Origin: Carboxylicivirga litoralis
GTDB lineage: Bacteria; Bacteroidota; Bacteroidia; Bacteroidales; Marinilabiliaceae
Assembly: GCF_025499605.1 (NCBI RefSeq)
Contig: NZ_JAFMVC010000006.1
Span: 1 to 64,000, forward strand
DNA: 64,000 bases
Direction: 5' to 3'
How positions within the stretch are numbered: the first letter of the stretch is position 1; each line of letters starts with the position of its first letter. Shown here one piece after another: positions 36,501 through 46,419 of this stretch. Under the pieces are notes generated by a model that was given only the letters and a program-made list of their open reading frames with translations, was not told where the DNA came from and searched no databases. The position numbers and the translations under genes were made by a program.

Positions 36501-36707
36501 CCAGCCTTTTTCAGACTCTCCTATATGTCGGCAAGCTTATCTCCAATTTGTTTGACTAAATTTAATAGCACCGTATTTTGTATGGTTTTGATAGATGTCT
36601 TAATAAATATCAGGAGCTAATCGAACTTGTTTTTAACGCATATGATGAATAAGCCAATCTAAACAGTAGATTCTTATCTCAACCGCCCTCCAGCATTCCA
36701 GCCCAAT

Positions 36708-37511
36708 TTAGTTTTTCTTCTTAAAACCAAACAACCACTTTAATAGTTTTGGCTCAGCAAAAGCAGCATCCCAGCTGTTATGATTGGCATCAGGATAAAG
36801 GGTGTATCTGGTTTTAGAGTTACAGGACTTCAGTTGCTCAAATACCAGTCTTGAATATCGCGCTGGAACTACATCATCCTTACCACCATGAAAGAACCAG
36901 ATTGGCACCTGACAAAAAGTAGAAGCCAACTGCGGATCGTGACCACCACAAATAGAAATGGCAGCCGTATATTTTTGTGGCCATCGGGCCAGAAACTCCA
37001 AAGTGCCAATACCTCCCATCGACAAACCCATCACATAAGTGTGACGCTGATCAACTGACGCATGCAACTGTAAACTATCTATCAGACTGTTTACCATTTC
37101 TGCCGGCTTTGTTGGCTCCTCAGGCAATGGAAATTCATATATCCAATCACCTTCCGGGGTTTTCTCTTTTAAACGATGGGTCCACATAATGTTATTGGGG
37201 CATTGCGGAAAAACGACAATGGCCGGATACTTCTTTTGAATCTTCTTGTTCAAGAATAGGCTTGCCCCATGCGTCAATTGTTTTTGATTATCATTTCCAC
37301 GCTCACCGGCTCCATGTAAAAACAGCACCAAGGGATAGTGCTTGTTAGGTTTCATATTCTCCGGGTATAAAATCCGATAATTTAAAGTGTCATTACCTTG
37401 AATAAAAACCCTCTTTTCAAAAGCTAAATAACCCTGGCCAGAAACAGGGTCAACAGTAATTAAACAGGCTATTAATAACAAGTTTAATTTTATTATTGTC
37501 TTCATCTTCAT
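36708..37511 (-). CDS. Secreted alpha/beta hydrolase (esterase / PHB-depolymerase-like)
   Basis: A 267-residue secreted hydrolase with a Sec signal (MKMKTIIKLNLLLIACLITV). The alpha/beta fold is complete: oxyanion region FLHGAGERGND, nucleophile Ser in GLSMGG, Asp in GGKDDVVP and His in DANHNSWDAAF. Homologues are annotated as prolyl-oligopeptidase-like, phospholipase/carboxylesterase or feruloyl-esterase-like; I cannot choose among them. It is the last gene of the polysaccharide locus, suggesting removal of ester groups from the glycan. Confidence 0.85.
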   Translation of the reverse strand: MKMKTIIKLNLLLIACLITVDPVSGQGYLAFEKRVFIQGNDTLNYRILYPENMKPNKHYPLVLFLHGAGERGNDNQKQLTHGASLFLNKKIQKKYPAIVVFPQCPNNIMWTHRLKEKTPEGDWIYEFPLPEEPTKPAEMVNSLIDSLQLHASVDQRHTYVMGLSMGGIGTLEFLARWPQKYTAAISICGGHDPQLASTFCQVPIWFFHGGKDDVVPARYSRLVFEQLKSCNSKTRYTLYPDANHNSWDAAFAEPKLLKWLFGFKKKN

Positions 37512-37640
37512 CTATTTATTGTATGAATACTTTAACACCTCACTTTGTAAATATCCGGCACGTGCGGCTACGACCCTACACCATAATTTGCATGATTAGC
37601 AAAGAAATAGCAATCTTCCACAATGTAGTTTTCTGTATCA

Positions 37641-40283
37641 CTATCGTATTTTTTCAACTTTAATTCCTGATAAGACAGCCTGACCGGCCTTATTTTCAAA
37701 TCCGATAACCAAACCATTTTGCACTTTGGCCTCAAAGCTTATCGCAACCGCATGAGCAGCTCCGAAATCGCGAGCCATGTTAAGGTTGTAAAGTACCATG
37801 TGGCCGTTAACCAACACATCAAAGATGCGTAAGTCGGCTGCAAGCTCATCTGTTTCATCCGTTAAATTATAAATCAAAGAACTAGACGCTTTAAGATTGG
37901 GTTCTGTGAGTAATAGTGTTACCCGATAGCTTCCGTCAGCCACATCAAAGCGATATTCCGACAAGCCCTCCTGCATGGTTTGAAACAACGGATCATTATC
38001 AGTTCCTGTAATGTTAATCGCTGTTCCCTGGAACTTCTGCTTATTACGCTGGTAAACGGTGCCACCTACATGCCCCCATTCTCCTTTGGTATAGGACTGA
38101 TCATGTACCCATATTTCTTTTGTAAGCGGATCGTAATAATCACAATGCGATCCAACATTGACACATACGGCCTGTTTGTCTATTAATTGATTCAAACTTG
38201 AACGCGAATAAACATCTAAATTATACTGATCCGAAACCGCTCCGGCCTTTGCTTTCAAAATATGATGCCCAATTGGCAGTGTTAGTTGAAACTCAGTTAT
38301 ACCATCCTTTACCGCTTGATTGAGTATCTGGGAATCATCTACTAGCAACTCAACATTTGGCTGGTTAGAAAACACATGAAGTAGCAATTGCCCATTTCCA
38401 TCCGAATCAGCATCGCAAAAATACTGCCCTGGGTTATGACGCTCCATATAAACAAAAGGTGTTTCAAGTAACAGAGCCTGGTAATAGTGATATACGTTTT
38501 TGTCCGTGCGATCGAAATTCAGCAATCCTTTTTGATTAATACGAGGTCGCGTATCCTGTCGCCCGGCAGAGCCAAAATCAGCAAAGTTCCAGGCTGTCAT
38601 ACCAGCCACAAATGGTCGTTCCATCACCTGGCGATAATAACTTTGGTGGCTTTTTAACTGATAAGCCTCACTATAATCCCAAGGCTTGGGGTTTTCAGTA
38701 TGGATGCGTGTATCAGCCCCCGGCCCATACTCGGTGATAAGTATTGGCCGCTTAGGATAGCGTTTGTGTTCCTTATCCAGAAAAGCCCCTAAATCATCAA
38801 GCGTAGCATCATACCAACCAAAATAAAGGTTCCACCCAATCACATCCGGAATATCAGCTATACCCGTTGTATTGTAAACCTGATTATTATGCAAGGCCAT
38901 GGCAGTAAGGCGATCCGGATCGAGTCGGCGAGTCTCATCGTCCAGTTGTTGTGCCAATTCCACTGTTGTAGCTATAATCTGTTCTTTATCGTCATCGGTG
39001 AGCTTTCGATTAAACACCATGCGCAGAAATATCTCATTCATATAGCCCCACATCACCACCGAAGGATGATTGAAAAATTGCATGATATGCTCACGTTGCA
39101 TTTGCAGACAATTATTGGTGAAAGTCGTGCTATTGGTGATTTCATTAATTATTGGAATCTCCGACCAGGCCAGCAAACCCAATTCATCGCACAGGCGATA
39201 AACATCAGGATCATGGGGATAATGTGCAATTCGGACAAAATTACTACCCATTTCTTTTATCAGCTCATAATCTTTTCGGTGCAAAGCATTGGGTAAGGCA
39301 TTACCGAGGACGGGATAGTCCTGGTGGCGGTTTACGCCGATGAGTTTTAAAGGCTTTCCGTTAAGAAAGAAACCTTCTTCTGCATCGATGGAAAACCAAC
39401 GGCACCCAAATGATGATGACATTTCATCAAGTTGTTGGCCTGTTTTCTTATCTGTTACTGTAAGTTCTGCTTTGTACAAATGCGGATGTTCAGGTGACCA
39501 TAGTGCAGGATTTTGGATGAAATCGCTGAAACGGATGCTGTTTTGACTCCCGGCTGAAAGCTTTCTTTCCTGGCTTAAGGTCTTCAGTATCTCACCTTGG
39601 GGATTAAAAATATTAAGCTTAATTTGGACGCCACGTTTACTTTTGCTGCCATTAACAAGCACACTTTCAACCTGGAACTCAGCTTTATCGGCTGTCACCT
39701 CAGGCGTTTGAATTAAAAAATTACCGGCTGCTTCACTTGCCAAATCAAAGTGAACTGAGTTGCTAACTATCAGGCTGACATCGCGATAGACACCACCGTA
39801 AAAATTAAAATCGGCTTCCAATGGCGGAATATCCGGATTGTGCCGGTTATCCACTTCAATCATCAGCTCATTGTCTTCACCTGTGCGGATATAATCGCTT
39901 AGTTCAAAAACAAATCCGGTGTATCCTCCATGATGCTCTCCCACCAACTGTTTATTAAGCCACAGCCGTGTTGATTGATTGGCTCCTTCAAACCGGATGA
40001 ACAAACGTTTATTCTGCCATTCATTCGGAATAAACAGCTCTTTCTCATAGGTACCTTTTCCGCGATAATAATGCCCTTTATCCGTGAAAGCATCTTGTGC
40101 ATTCCAGGTATGCGGAAGATTTACTGTTTCTGACATGGACGGTTCACAATCCAAAGTAAATTGCCAGGAAGAATTAATTGTAAATTCTTGGCGTTGGGCA
40201 TATACCGATCCATCCAAAAGCGCAAAAAGCAACAGCCCTAAAAAACTTACTATCCGCTTTGTTCCGAATGATTTCTTTCGCAT
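37641..40283 (-). CDS. Glycoside hydrolase family 2 enzyme with DUF4982- and malectin-like domains
   Basis: An 880-residue secreted enzyme of the beta-galactosidase/beta-glucuronidase/beta-mannosidase family. Signal sequence (RIVSFLGLLLFALLDGSVYA), then the sugar-binding jelly roll (LPHTWNAQDAFTDKGHYYRGKGTYEKE), an Ig-like domain, and a TIM barrel with acid/base Glu in VVMWGYMNE and nucleophile Glu in ILITEYGPG. A DUF4982-like and a C-terminal malectin-like domain follow (GLVIGFENKAGQAVLSGIKV). I chose ATG 40283 (MRKKSFGT) since the 22 residues from 40349 do not resemble a signal. The exact sugar specificity is not readable. Confidence 0.9.
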   Translation of the reverse strand: MRKKSFGTKRIVSFLGLLLFALLDGSVYAQRQEFTINSSWQFTLDCEPSMSETVNLPHTWNAQDAFTDKGHYYRGKGTYEKELFIPNEWQNKRLFIRFEGANQSTRLWLNKQLVGEHHGGYTGFVFELSDYIRTGEDNELMIEVDNRHNPDIPPLEADFNFYGGVYRDVSLIVSNSVHFDLASEAAGNFLIQTPEVTADKAEFQVESVLVNGSKSKRGVQIKLNIFNPQGEILKTLSQERKLSAGSQNSIRFSDFIQNPALWSPEHPHLYKAELTVTDKKTGQQLDEMSSSFGCRWFSIDAEEGFFLNGKPLKLIGVNRHQDYPVLGNALPNALHRKDYELIKEMGSNFVRIAHYPHDPDVYRLCDELGLLAWSEIPIINEITNSTTFTNNCLQMQREHIMQFFNHPSVVMWGYMNEIFLRMVFNRKLTDDDKEQIIATTVELAQQLDDETRRLDPDRLTAMALHNNQVYNTTGIADIPDVIGWNLYFGWYDATLDDLGAFLDKEHKRYPKRPILITEYGPGADTRIHTENPKPWDYSEAYQLKSHQSYYRQVMERPFVAGMTAWNFADFGSAGRQDTRPRINQKGLLNFDRTDKNVYHYYQALLLETPFVYMERHNPGQYFCDADSDGNGQLLLHVFSNQPNVELLVDDSQILNQAVKDGITEFQLTLPIGHHILKAKAGAVSDQYNLDVYSRSSLNQLIDKQAVCVNVGSHCDYYDPLTKEIWVHDQSYTKGEWGHVGGTVYQRNKQKFQGTAINITGTDNDPLFQTMQEGLSEYRFDVADGSYRVTLLLTEPNLKASSSLIYNLTDETDELAADLRIFDVLVNGHMVLYNLNMARDFGAAHAVAISFEAKVQNGLVIGFENKAGQAVLSGIKVEKIR

Positions 40284-40328
40284 AATAATATTGGTATTAC
40301 AAGGTAAAACTGGCTCACAATAACAGGT

Positions 40329-40378
40329 ATTACCGGGTATAACGATCACTTTATTGTGTGACTTTTATACCCGGTAAT
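40329..40378. promoter_or_regulatory. Inverted repeat ahead of the GH2 gene
   Basis: ATTACCGGGTATA (40329-40341) and TATACCCGGTAAT (40366-40378) are perfect 13-base inverted arms separated by 24 bp, located 46-95 bp upstream of the GH2 start and just after the sulfatase gene. It may be an operator or an RNA hairpin in the intercistronic region; there is no terminal T run. Confidence 0.45.
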
Positions 40379-40418
40379 AACGAATGACAATGTGCGATCA
40401 CCTCACTTTGGGTGATTA

Positions 40419-42080
40419 TTATTTTATGATGCCTCTCTCTTTATATTTTTGAATATAATGTTGATCGAGTTCTTTTGAATCTTTATACTTCACTCTAAGT
40501 TCGCTTAGTTTTAGAGTAAGTTCATCTACTATATCTTTATAAGCCGGGTCGTTATAAACATTATTCAACTCCATCGGATCATTCTTCCTGTCATATAATT
40601 CCCACTCATCCACATCGTAGTAGAAATGTGCTAATTTATAATCTGTTGTAACAATGCCATAGTGGCGTTTCACCATATGAAATCCCGGATACTCGTAATA
40701 ATGGTAATACACAGCATCCCTATCCCACGAGGCTTCATCGCCCGTTAACAGGGGCATCAGGCTTTCTCCCTGCATATCGTCAGGAGCCTTAATGCCGGCC
40801 GCATCCAAAAAGGTCTGAGCAAAATCCAGGTTCTGCACCATTTCATCGGATTTGGATCCGGCATTGATCTGAGCCGGCCAACGAACCAACAACGGTGTTT
40901 TAAACGACTCATCATAAATAAAACGCTTGTCGAACCACCCATGTTCCCCTAAATAGAATCCCTGGTCTGAGGTATAAACAACAATGGTGTTTTCACCTAA
41001 ACCATTTTGATCTAAATAGTCCAAAACGCGGCCTACATTTTCATCGACAGAAGCAATGCAACCAAGATAATCCTGCATATAACGCTGGTATTTCCATCGC
41101 ATAAAATCTTCGTCAGTCATTGAAGGATAACGCTTTTTAAAGTCTTCGTTAATCGGACCGTAAACCTTATCCCACTCCGCTTTTTGCTCTTCTGTAAATC
41201 GCGAATATTTACTTTTAAATACATGAAAGCCCCATTGCGAAGGTTCTTCGACGCCTAATTCTTTAGCCACCTCGGGATAAATTTTGTTATCGGCAGAAAC
41301 CGTCATATGCTTCAGAAGATTCATTTCTGCTTCTTTCGCTGCGCTTCCGCGTCCCTGATAATCATCGAATAGCGTTGCCGGCTCAGGAAAGGTTTTTTGA
41401 GTAAATTCCTTATAATGGCGCGGTGCCGGCAACCATTCCCTGTGTGGCGCTTTATGAAGGTACATCAACATAAAGGGCTTGTCCTGGTCTCGGTCTTTTT
41501 TCAGCCAATCAAGTGTTAAATCAGTGATCACATCGGTTACATAACCCATGATGGTTGTATCGCCTTCATTGGTGATAAAATCGGGATTATAGTAATCACC
41601 CTGATCGGGCAAGATCATAAACTTATCAAAACCCTTGGGACTGTTGCCAAAATGTAACTTACCAAACATGGCCGTCTGATAACCCGCTTGATGAAACAAT
41701 TGCGGGAAGGTCACATTGGTCGTATCAAACGGAAAGTTATTGTCAAATTTTCCATGTAAATGCGTGTGCTTACCGGTCAGAATTGTCGCTCTTGACGGAG
41801 CACAAATAGAATTGGTAACACAGGCATTGGTGAAGAGCATCCCTTCATCGGCAATCTGATCAATACGTGGTGTTTCAATTAATTTATCACTGTAGGCACT
41901 GATAGCCTGATAAGCATGATCATCACTCATGATAAAAACAATATTGGGGCGTTTTGATGCGTCCTGTTTTGTACATGAGTGAAATACGCTACTTGCAATG
42001 AAAAGCCCAAAGATCAATAAAGGGCTAAACCAAACTTTCGATTGCTTCAATTTCAAGTTGCTGTTTTCTGATGCTGTCAT
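40419..42080 (-). CDS. S1-family sulfatase lipoprotein
   Basis: About 553 residues. A lipoprotein-type signal (WFSPLLIFGLFIASSVFHSC) precedes a complete alkaline-phosphatase-fold sulfatase: the metal-binding start RPNIVFIMSDDH, the formylglycine motif CAPSR (Cys about residue 93 of the chosen frame, in NSICAPSRATILTGK), and the second metal site VVYTSDQGFYLGEHGWFDK. The critical residue is Cys, so maturation by an anaerobic or FGE-type enzyme is needed; none is in the window. I prefer ATG 42080 over 42125. It should remove sulfate from a glycan in this locus; no specific S1 subfamily is claimed. Confidence 0.88.
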   Translation of the reverse strand: MTASENSNLKLKQSKVWFSPLLIFGLFIASSVFHSCTKQDASKRPNIVFIMSDDHAYQAISAYSDKLIETPRIDQIADEGMLFTNACVTNSICAPSRATILTGKHTHLHGKFDNNFPFDTTNVTFPQLFHQAGYQTAMFGKLHFGNSPKGFDKFMILPDQGDYYNPDFITNEGDTTIMGYVTDVITDLTLDWLKKDRDQDKPFMLMYLHKAPHREWLPAPRHYKEFTQKTFPEPATLFDDYQGRGSAAKEAEMNLLKHMTVSADNKIYPEVAKELGVEEPSQWGFHVFKSKYSRFTEEQKAEWDKVYGPINEDFKKRYPSMTDEDFMRWKYQRYMQDYLGCIASVDENVGRVLDYLDQNGLGENTIVVYTSDQGFYLGEHGWFDKRFIYDESFKTPLLVRWPAQINAGSKSDEMVQNLDFAQTFLDAAGIKAPDDMQGESLMPLLTGDEASWDRDAVYYHYYEYPGFHMVKRHYGIVTTDYKLAHFYYDVDEWELYDRKNDPMELNNVYNDPAYKDIVDELTLKLSELRVKYKDSKELDQHYIQKYKERGIIK

Positions 42081-42133
42081 ATTATATTTTTTCGTATGCA
42101 ATAATTGAATAAGCGGATTCCCCACCTGTTTCG

Positions 42134-43939
42134 TTACTCAACTTTCACGACACTCGATTTTTGCGAAATACCATTTTCATTAAATGCTTCAATCGTGAAG
42201 TAATAGGGGGTATCTCTGTCGAGACACCGCATCAATAGTTCATTCACATCATATACCATCCATGATTGATATAATTTGTCTGGCGCAATACCCCAACGAA
42301 TATTATAGCCCTGTGCGCCTTTCACCTCATTCCAGGTAAAAGTGGCGTCCCTTCGGTCACTGTCACGTTTAATGGTGAAACCTTTAACTTTTGCCGTTTT
42401 TTTACCTGAGCCCAAACCAAATACCCGGAACTCCGACATCGCAAAGTTGGCACCTGGTACTTTCACGTTGTTGTAGCGTACATACTTTGCCTTAACAGGT
42501 TTGTTTAATACGATATATGCATTGGGAGCATCTTTATAACTATTACTTCGATCGACTGCTGTTTGCCAGTTGACACCATCTTCCGACACCTCAATGGTAA
42601 AGCGGTGACGCAATCCTTCGGTACGTGTATAAATGCCCGACTCATGATCATGAAAGTTCAATTGGAAAGCATAAATTTTACCCGGCTTCAGCATCTCAAC
42701 TTGTACCCACTGCCGGTCGTCATTGGCTTTGGCCACCCAATAGGTTTTGGGATTTTCGTCCGTTAAAACCTTCGAAATAATGGCATTATCTGCGTTTTTT
42801 TCGAGCGGTAATTCTGTTACACTTACCTCATCATCATTGGAAGTAAATTTCATGATTTGTGTTAGAGATGATGACACCGTCACATTTCCTTTATAGGAAA
42901 GCAACATCCAGCCACAATGCTGGCCTGCTTTGGTGGGGTGACTGGGACCGAAACGTGGGTAATCACCATATTCAGTAATGGAATACATCAATCCTTCATC
43001 GTCAAAAGAGGTAGGAAACATACATAAACGACGCTCCCATTGTGCGTTAGACGCCAATGCCATGGTGGCAAAATGCCAGTATTGTCCATTGGTTTGTTTA
43101 ACAGTAATGCCATGTCCGGCACCGTTGGTGAATCCACCCGGCTTAGAGCACATAGGGTTACTTTTCATATAGGTAAATGGCCCAAGCGGTGTATCGCCCA
43201 CATAAACGCCATCGGCATACACGTTAAACTGTGTACCCGGCGCTGCGTACTGCAAATAATATTTACCGTTGTGCTTGGTCATGGAGGCTCCCTCCATATA
43301 ACCTTCTTTCAAGGTTGGATGAAAATTATTCTCGCCAAAGCGTTCCCAGCCATGCTCTTCTTCAACCAGATTAATCAATTCCTTTTTCACACCTGTTTCC
43401 AGGAAACGATCATCTTTGTTCAGCATTTTTACACGGATCGGATGTACATTCGATGATCCCCAATATAAATAGGTTTTGCCATCGTCATCAATAAATAATT
43501 CCGAATCCTGGATGTTATTACTGATAGATGCCGTTGGCGTCCATTTACCACTTTTCGGGTCATCGGTGTAAAGGATGCTGCCGTAACCAGCCGGATCACC
43601 TGCAAAATAAAGCAATGAATCTTTATAGTTAAAAGCTGTTGGCGCATTGCAACCTTCAAAAAACCATTGTGCCGGTTTAATAAAGTCCCAGTTTACCAAA
43701 TCCTTCGAATGCCAATAGCCAAAGGAACGCGTGACAAACATGTAATATTCACCTCGAAATTCAACCACGGCAGGATCGGCACCTGAACGATAAGATTTAT
43801 TTTTGCTGGAGTTATAGACCATATAAGTGTAGTCTATATCTAAGGGATTACAGTAAGTTTCCGGTATTATTTCCTGCGCCGAAACACTTGTGACCAGTAA
43901 CAGAGCCACAGATGCGAATATGTAATGTAAATGCTTCAT
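42134..43939 (-). CDS. Glycoside hydrolase family 43 with discoidin-like and FN3 domains
   Basis: A 601-residue secreted enzyme. Signal MKHLHYIFASVALLLVTSVSAQ, then a five-bladed propeller GH43 domain with the three expected acids: Asp55 (SGADPAVV, base), Asp145 (IQDSELF, pKa modulator) and Glu216 (YMEGASM, acid). Residues about 375-515 look like an F5/8 type C carbohydrate-binding domain (AKYVRYNNVKVPGANFAMSEFRVFG), and the end like fibronectin type III (PYYFTIEAFNENGIS). GH43 enzymes commonly act on arabinose, xylose or galactose linkages. It lies between the GH3 and sulfatase genes in the locus. Confidence 0.88.
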   Translation of the reverse strand: MKHLHYIFASVALLLVTSVSAQEIIPETYCNPLDIDYTYMVYNSSKNKSYRSGADPAVVEFRGEYYMFVTRSFGYWHSKDLVNWDFIKPAQWFFEGCNAPTAFNYKDSLLYFAGDPAGYGSILYTDDPKSGKWTPTASISNNIQDSELFIDDDGKTYLYWGSSNVHPIRVKMLNKDDRFLETGVKKELINLVEEEHGWERFGENNFHPTLKEGYMEGASMTKHNGKYYLQYAAPGTQFNVYADGVYVGDTPLGPFTYMKSNPMCSKPGGFTNGAGHGITVKQTNGQYWHFATMALASNAQWERRLCMFPTSFDDEGLMYSITEYGDYPRFGPSHPTKAGQHCGWMLLSYKGNVTVSSSLTQIMKFTSNDDEVSVTELPLEKNADNAIISKVLTDENPKTYWVAKANDDRQWVQVEMLKPGKIYAFQLNFHDHESGIYTRTEGLRHRFTIEVSEDGVNWQTAVDRSNSYKDAPNAYIVLNKPVKAKYVRYNNVKVPGANFAMSEFRVFGLGSGKKTAKVKGFTIKRDSDRRDATFTWNEVKGAQGYNIRWGIAPDKLYQSWMVYDVNELLMRCLDRDTPYYFTIEAFNENGISQKSSVVKVE

Positions 43940-44065
43940 ACTAATAATTATAAAAAGTGTTTTTACCAGCTAATGCTTAATGATCTTACATCATTGGAAT
44001 TAAAAAATATTCTATCAATCATGTTTTGTGATAGTTGAACGAGAAAAAGGATAAAATTCTTCTCC

Positions 44066-46390
44066 TCAATCCAGTAATGTAAATTCCAGATGATTCGATT
44101 CATCAGATGAGCTCGTAGCTATCCACACTTCAAAATCACCACTTTCTGCAAGCCAATTCATATCTATATCATACATGCTTAGCAGGTCTTCATCAATAGT
44201 GAATTCAACGGTTTTTGTTTCTCCTTTTTCCAGATGTATCTTTTTGAAGCCTTTCAATTCTTTTACCGGACGAGTTACTGAACCTACTTTATCATGAATG
44301 TAAAGCTGAACCACTTCTTCTCCGGCCACTTCTCCTGTATTCGTCACATCTGCTGAAACAATAACATTGCCTCCTCGAGCCATTTCTACTGAACTAATAG
44401 TCGGATTTGAATATTCAAATGTTGTGTAACTTAGACCATAACCAAATGGGAATAAAGGTGAATTTGGACTATCAATGTAGGATGATTTATAATCTTTTGG
44501 GCTATTCTCATCAAAAGGACGTCCGGTATTTTTAGTATTGTAAAAAATAGGAATCTGACCAACATTTCTTGGGAATGTTAATACTAACTTTGCCGAAGGA
44601 TTGTAGTCGCCAGCCAATACATCGGCAACGGCTAATCCTGACATGGTTCCCGGGTACCACGCTTCCACAATCACATCAACATTCTCGGATTCCCACGATA
44701 AATCTAAGGGACGACCATTAAATAAAACCAAAACTATAGGTTTCCCTGTTTTTTTCAGTTCTTTCAACAGTTCACGCTGATTGCCTGGTAAGGTAATATC
44801 CGTTCGGCAAGCAGCTTCGCCTGACCAATGAAACTTCTCACCCATGGCAACAAGGATAATGTCACTCTTTTTAGCTAAACCGACTGCATTCGCAAATCCG
44901 CTTTTGTCCGGTATTTGTGTTTCTGAGATATGTCTGGTTGCATTATCGATGGCAGGTAAGGTAGTTCCTTGTGCATACGTAAATTTAACAGCTGAATTGG
45001 CGTATTTCTCTCTCAAACCTTCCATCAGCGTAACCGATTTATTTCTATCTCCTTTTATGGCCCATTCTCCGTTCAAGCTTTCACGTTCTTCTACAAAAGG
45101 TCCAATCAGGGCAACCCGCTTGACAATATCTTTCTTCAAAGGAAGAATATTATTGTCATTCTTTAGTAAAACGATTGAACGCTGAGCGCCTTCTCTGGCA
45201 GCCTTCAGGTGATCGGGATGCATCACGACTTCTTTCTGACGTTCGGCATTGCAATATCGATAAGGATCGTCAAACAAGCCCAATAAAAACTTCATTTCCA
45301 GGATGCGCGCTACGGCAACATCAATCTGCTTTTCAGACACCTTGCCCTCTTTAACCAACTCTTTCAGATAGGTCACAAAACCTTCGCTGATCATATCCAT
45401 ATCAATACCAGCATCAATTGAAAGTTTAGCGGCTTGCTTCAAGTTGGCGGCATATCCGTGGTCAATCATTTCTGTAATTGCTGTATAATCAGTCACCACC
45501 ATTCCGCCAAAACCCCAGGCATCGCGCAAGATATCTGTGAAAATATATTTATTACCAGTACAGGGCACTCCGTTCAGGTCGTTAAAAGCCGTCATAAAAG
45601 AAGCGACACCCTCATCAACAGTAGCTTTAAAGGGAGGTAAATATGTCTCGTAAAGCGTGCGGTTTGAGATGTCCACACTATGGTAATCTCTTCCGGCCTG
45701 GGCGGCACCATAGGCCACAAAATGTTTTGTACAAGCCATCAGGGTATTAGGCTTTGCAAAATCCTTATAGGAGTTGATGCCCTGGAAGCCTCTCACACGG
45801 GCTCGAGCCACCAATGAACCATAATACACATCTTCACCGGCTCCTTCCATAACGCGTCCCCAGCGAGGATCACGGGCAATATCAACCATTGGTGCAAAGT
45901 TCCAGGCGATACCTGAAGCCGTTGCTTCCTCAGCCGCAATACGTGCACTCTTTTCCATTAAATCCAAATCCCACGAACAAGCTTCGGCCAATGGTATAGG
46001 AAACGTCGTTTCCAATCCGTGAATAACATCGGCGGCAAATAAAATAGGAATTTTTAGGCGCGAATACTTAAGGTTCTGCTCCTGAAGCATTCGTATATGA
46101 TCAGCACCAAAAGTATTAAAGGTACTGCCTATCATGCCTTTTTTCAGATATTCGCCCGATTTGTTATCGTTTACTTCGCCTGTAGCAGCGAAATTACCAG
46201 AATACTGATTCATCTGGCCAATTTTCTCGTCAAGGGTCATTAGCCTCAATACAGAATCTACTTTGTGCTCAATGTCAGGATCTCCGCTATAGCTTTTCCA
46301 TTGGGTCACTTTATTGGTATGTGAACCGTTAGTACAGGCCATAAGACTTACTAACAGACCTATTACAATTAAAAAATGTGACTTACTCAT
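44066..46390 (-). CDS. Glycoside hydrolase family 3 beta-glucosidase (BglX-like) lipoprotein
   Basis: A 774-residue enzyme with lipobox LMAC (Cys19). The N-terminal TIM barrel has DARDPRWGR-like DIARDPRWGRVMEGAGED and the nucleophile Asp301 in GMVVTDYTA; the second domain has the probable acid/base loop MGEKFHWSGEA, and a C-terminal FN3-like domain follows (GEVAGEEVVQLYIHDKVGSVTRPVKELKGF). The layout matches BglX-type exo-beta-glucosidases. Next to two GH144 genes, the likely substrates are beta-1,2-linked gluco-oligosaccharides such as sophorose, by analogy with Bacteroides beta-1,2-glucan loci; this is inference. Confidence 0.9.
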   Translation of the reverse strand: MSKSHFLIVIGLLVSLMACTNGSHTNKVTQWKSYSGDPDIEHKVDSVLRLMTLDEKIGQMNQYSGNFAATGEVNDNKSGEYLKKGMIGSTFNTFGADHIRMLQEQNLKYSRLKIPILFAADVIHGLETTFPIPLAEACSWDLDLMEKSARIAAEEATASGIAWNFAPMVDIARDPRWGRVMEGAGEDVYYGSLVARARVRGFQGINSYKDFAKPNTLMACTKHFVAYGAAQAGRDYHSVDISNRTLYETYLPPFKATVDEGVASFMTAFNDLNGVPCTGNKYIFTDILRDAWGFGGMVVTDYTAITEMIDHGYAANLKQAAKLSIDAGIDMDMISEGFVTYLKELVKEGKVSEKQIDVAVARILEMKFLLGLFDDPYRYCNAERQKEVVMHPDHLKAAREGAQRSIVLLKNDNNILPLKKDIVKRVALIGPFVEERESLNGEWAIKGDRNKSVTLMEGLREKYANSAVKFTYAQGTTLPAIDNATRHISETQIPDKSGFANAVGLAKKSDIILVAMGEKFHWSGEAACRTDITLPGNQRELLKELKKTGKPIVLVLFNGRPLDLSWESENVDVIVEAWYPGTMSGLAVADVLAGDYNPSAKLVLTFPRNVGQIPIFYNTKNTGRPFDENSPKDYKSSYIDSPNSPLFPFGYGLSYTTFEYSNPTISSVEMARGGNVIVSADVTNTGEVAGEEVVQLYIHDKVGSVTRPVKELKGFKKIHLEKGETKTVEFTIDEDLLSMYDIDMNWLAESGDFEVWIATSSSDESNHLEFTLLD

Positions 46391-46419
46391 GATATTAGTT
46401 TTTCAGTTTTATTAATTTC

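Noticed and set aside
38889-39296. 135-residue antisense open frame within the GH2 gene
   Set aside because: It is opposite to a well-supported coding region and has no recognisable motif or start signal; treated as a shadow frame.
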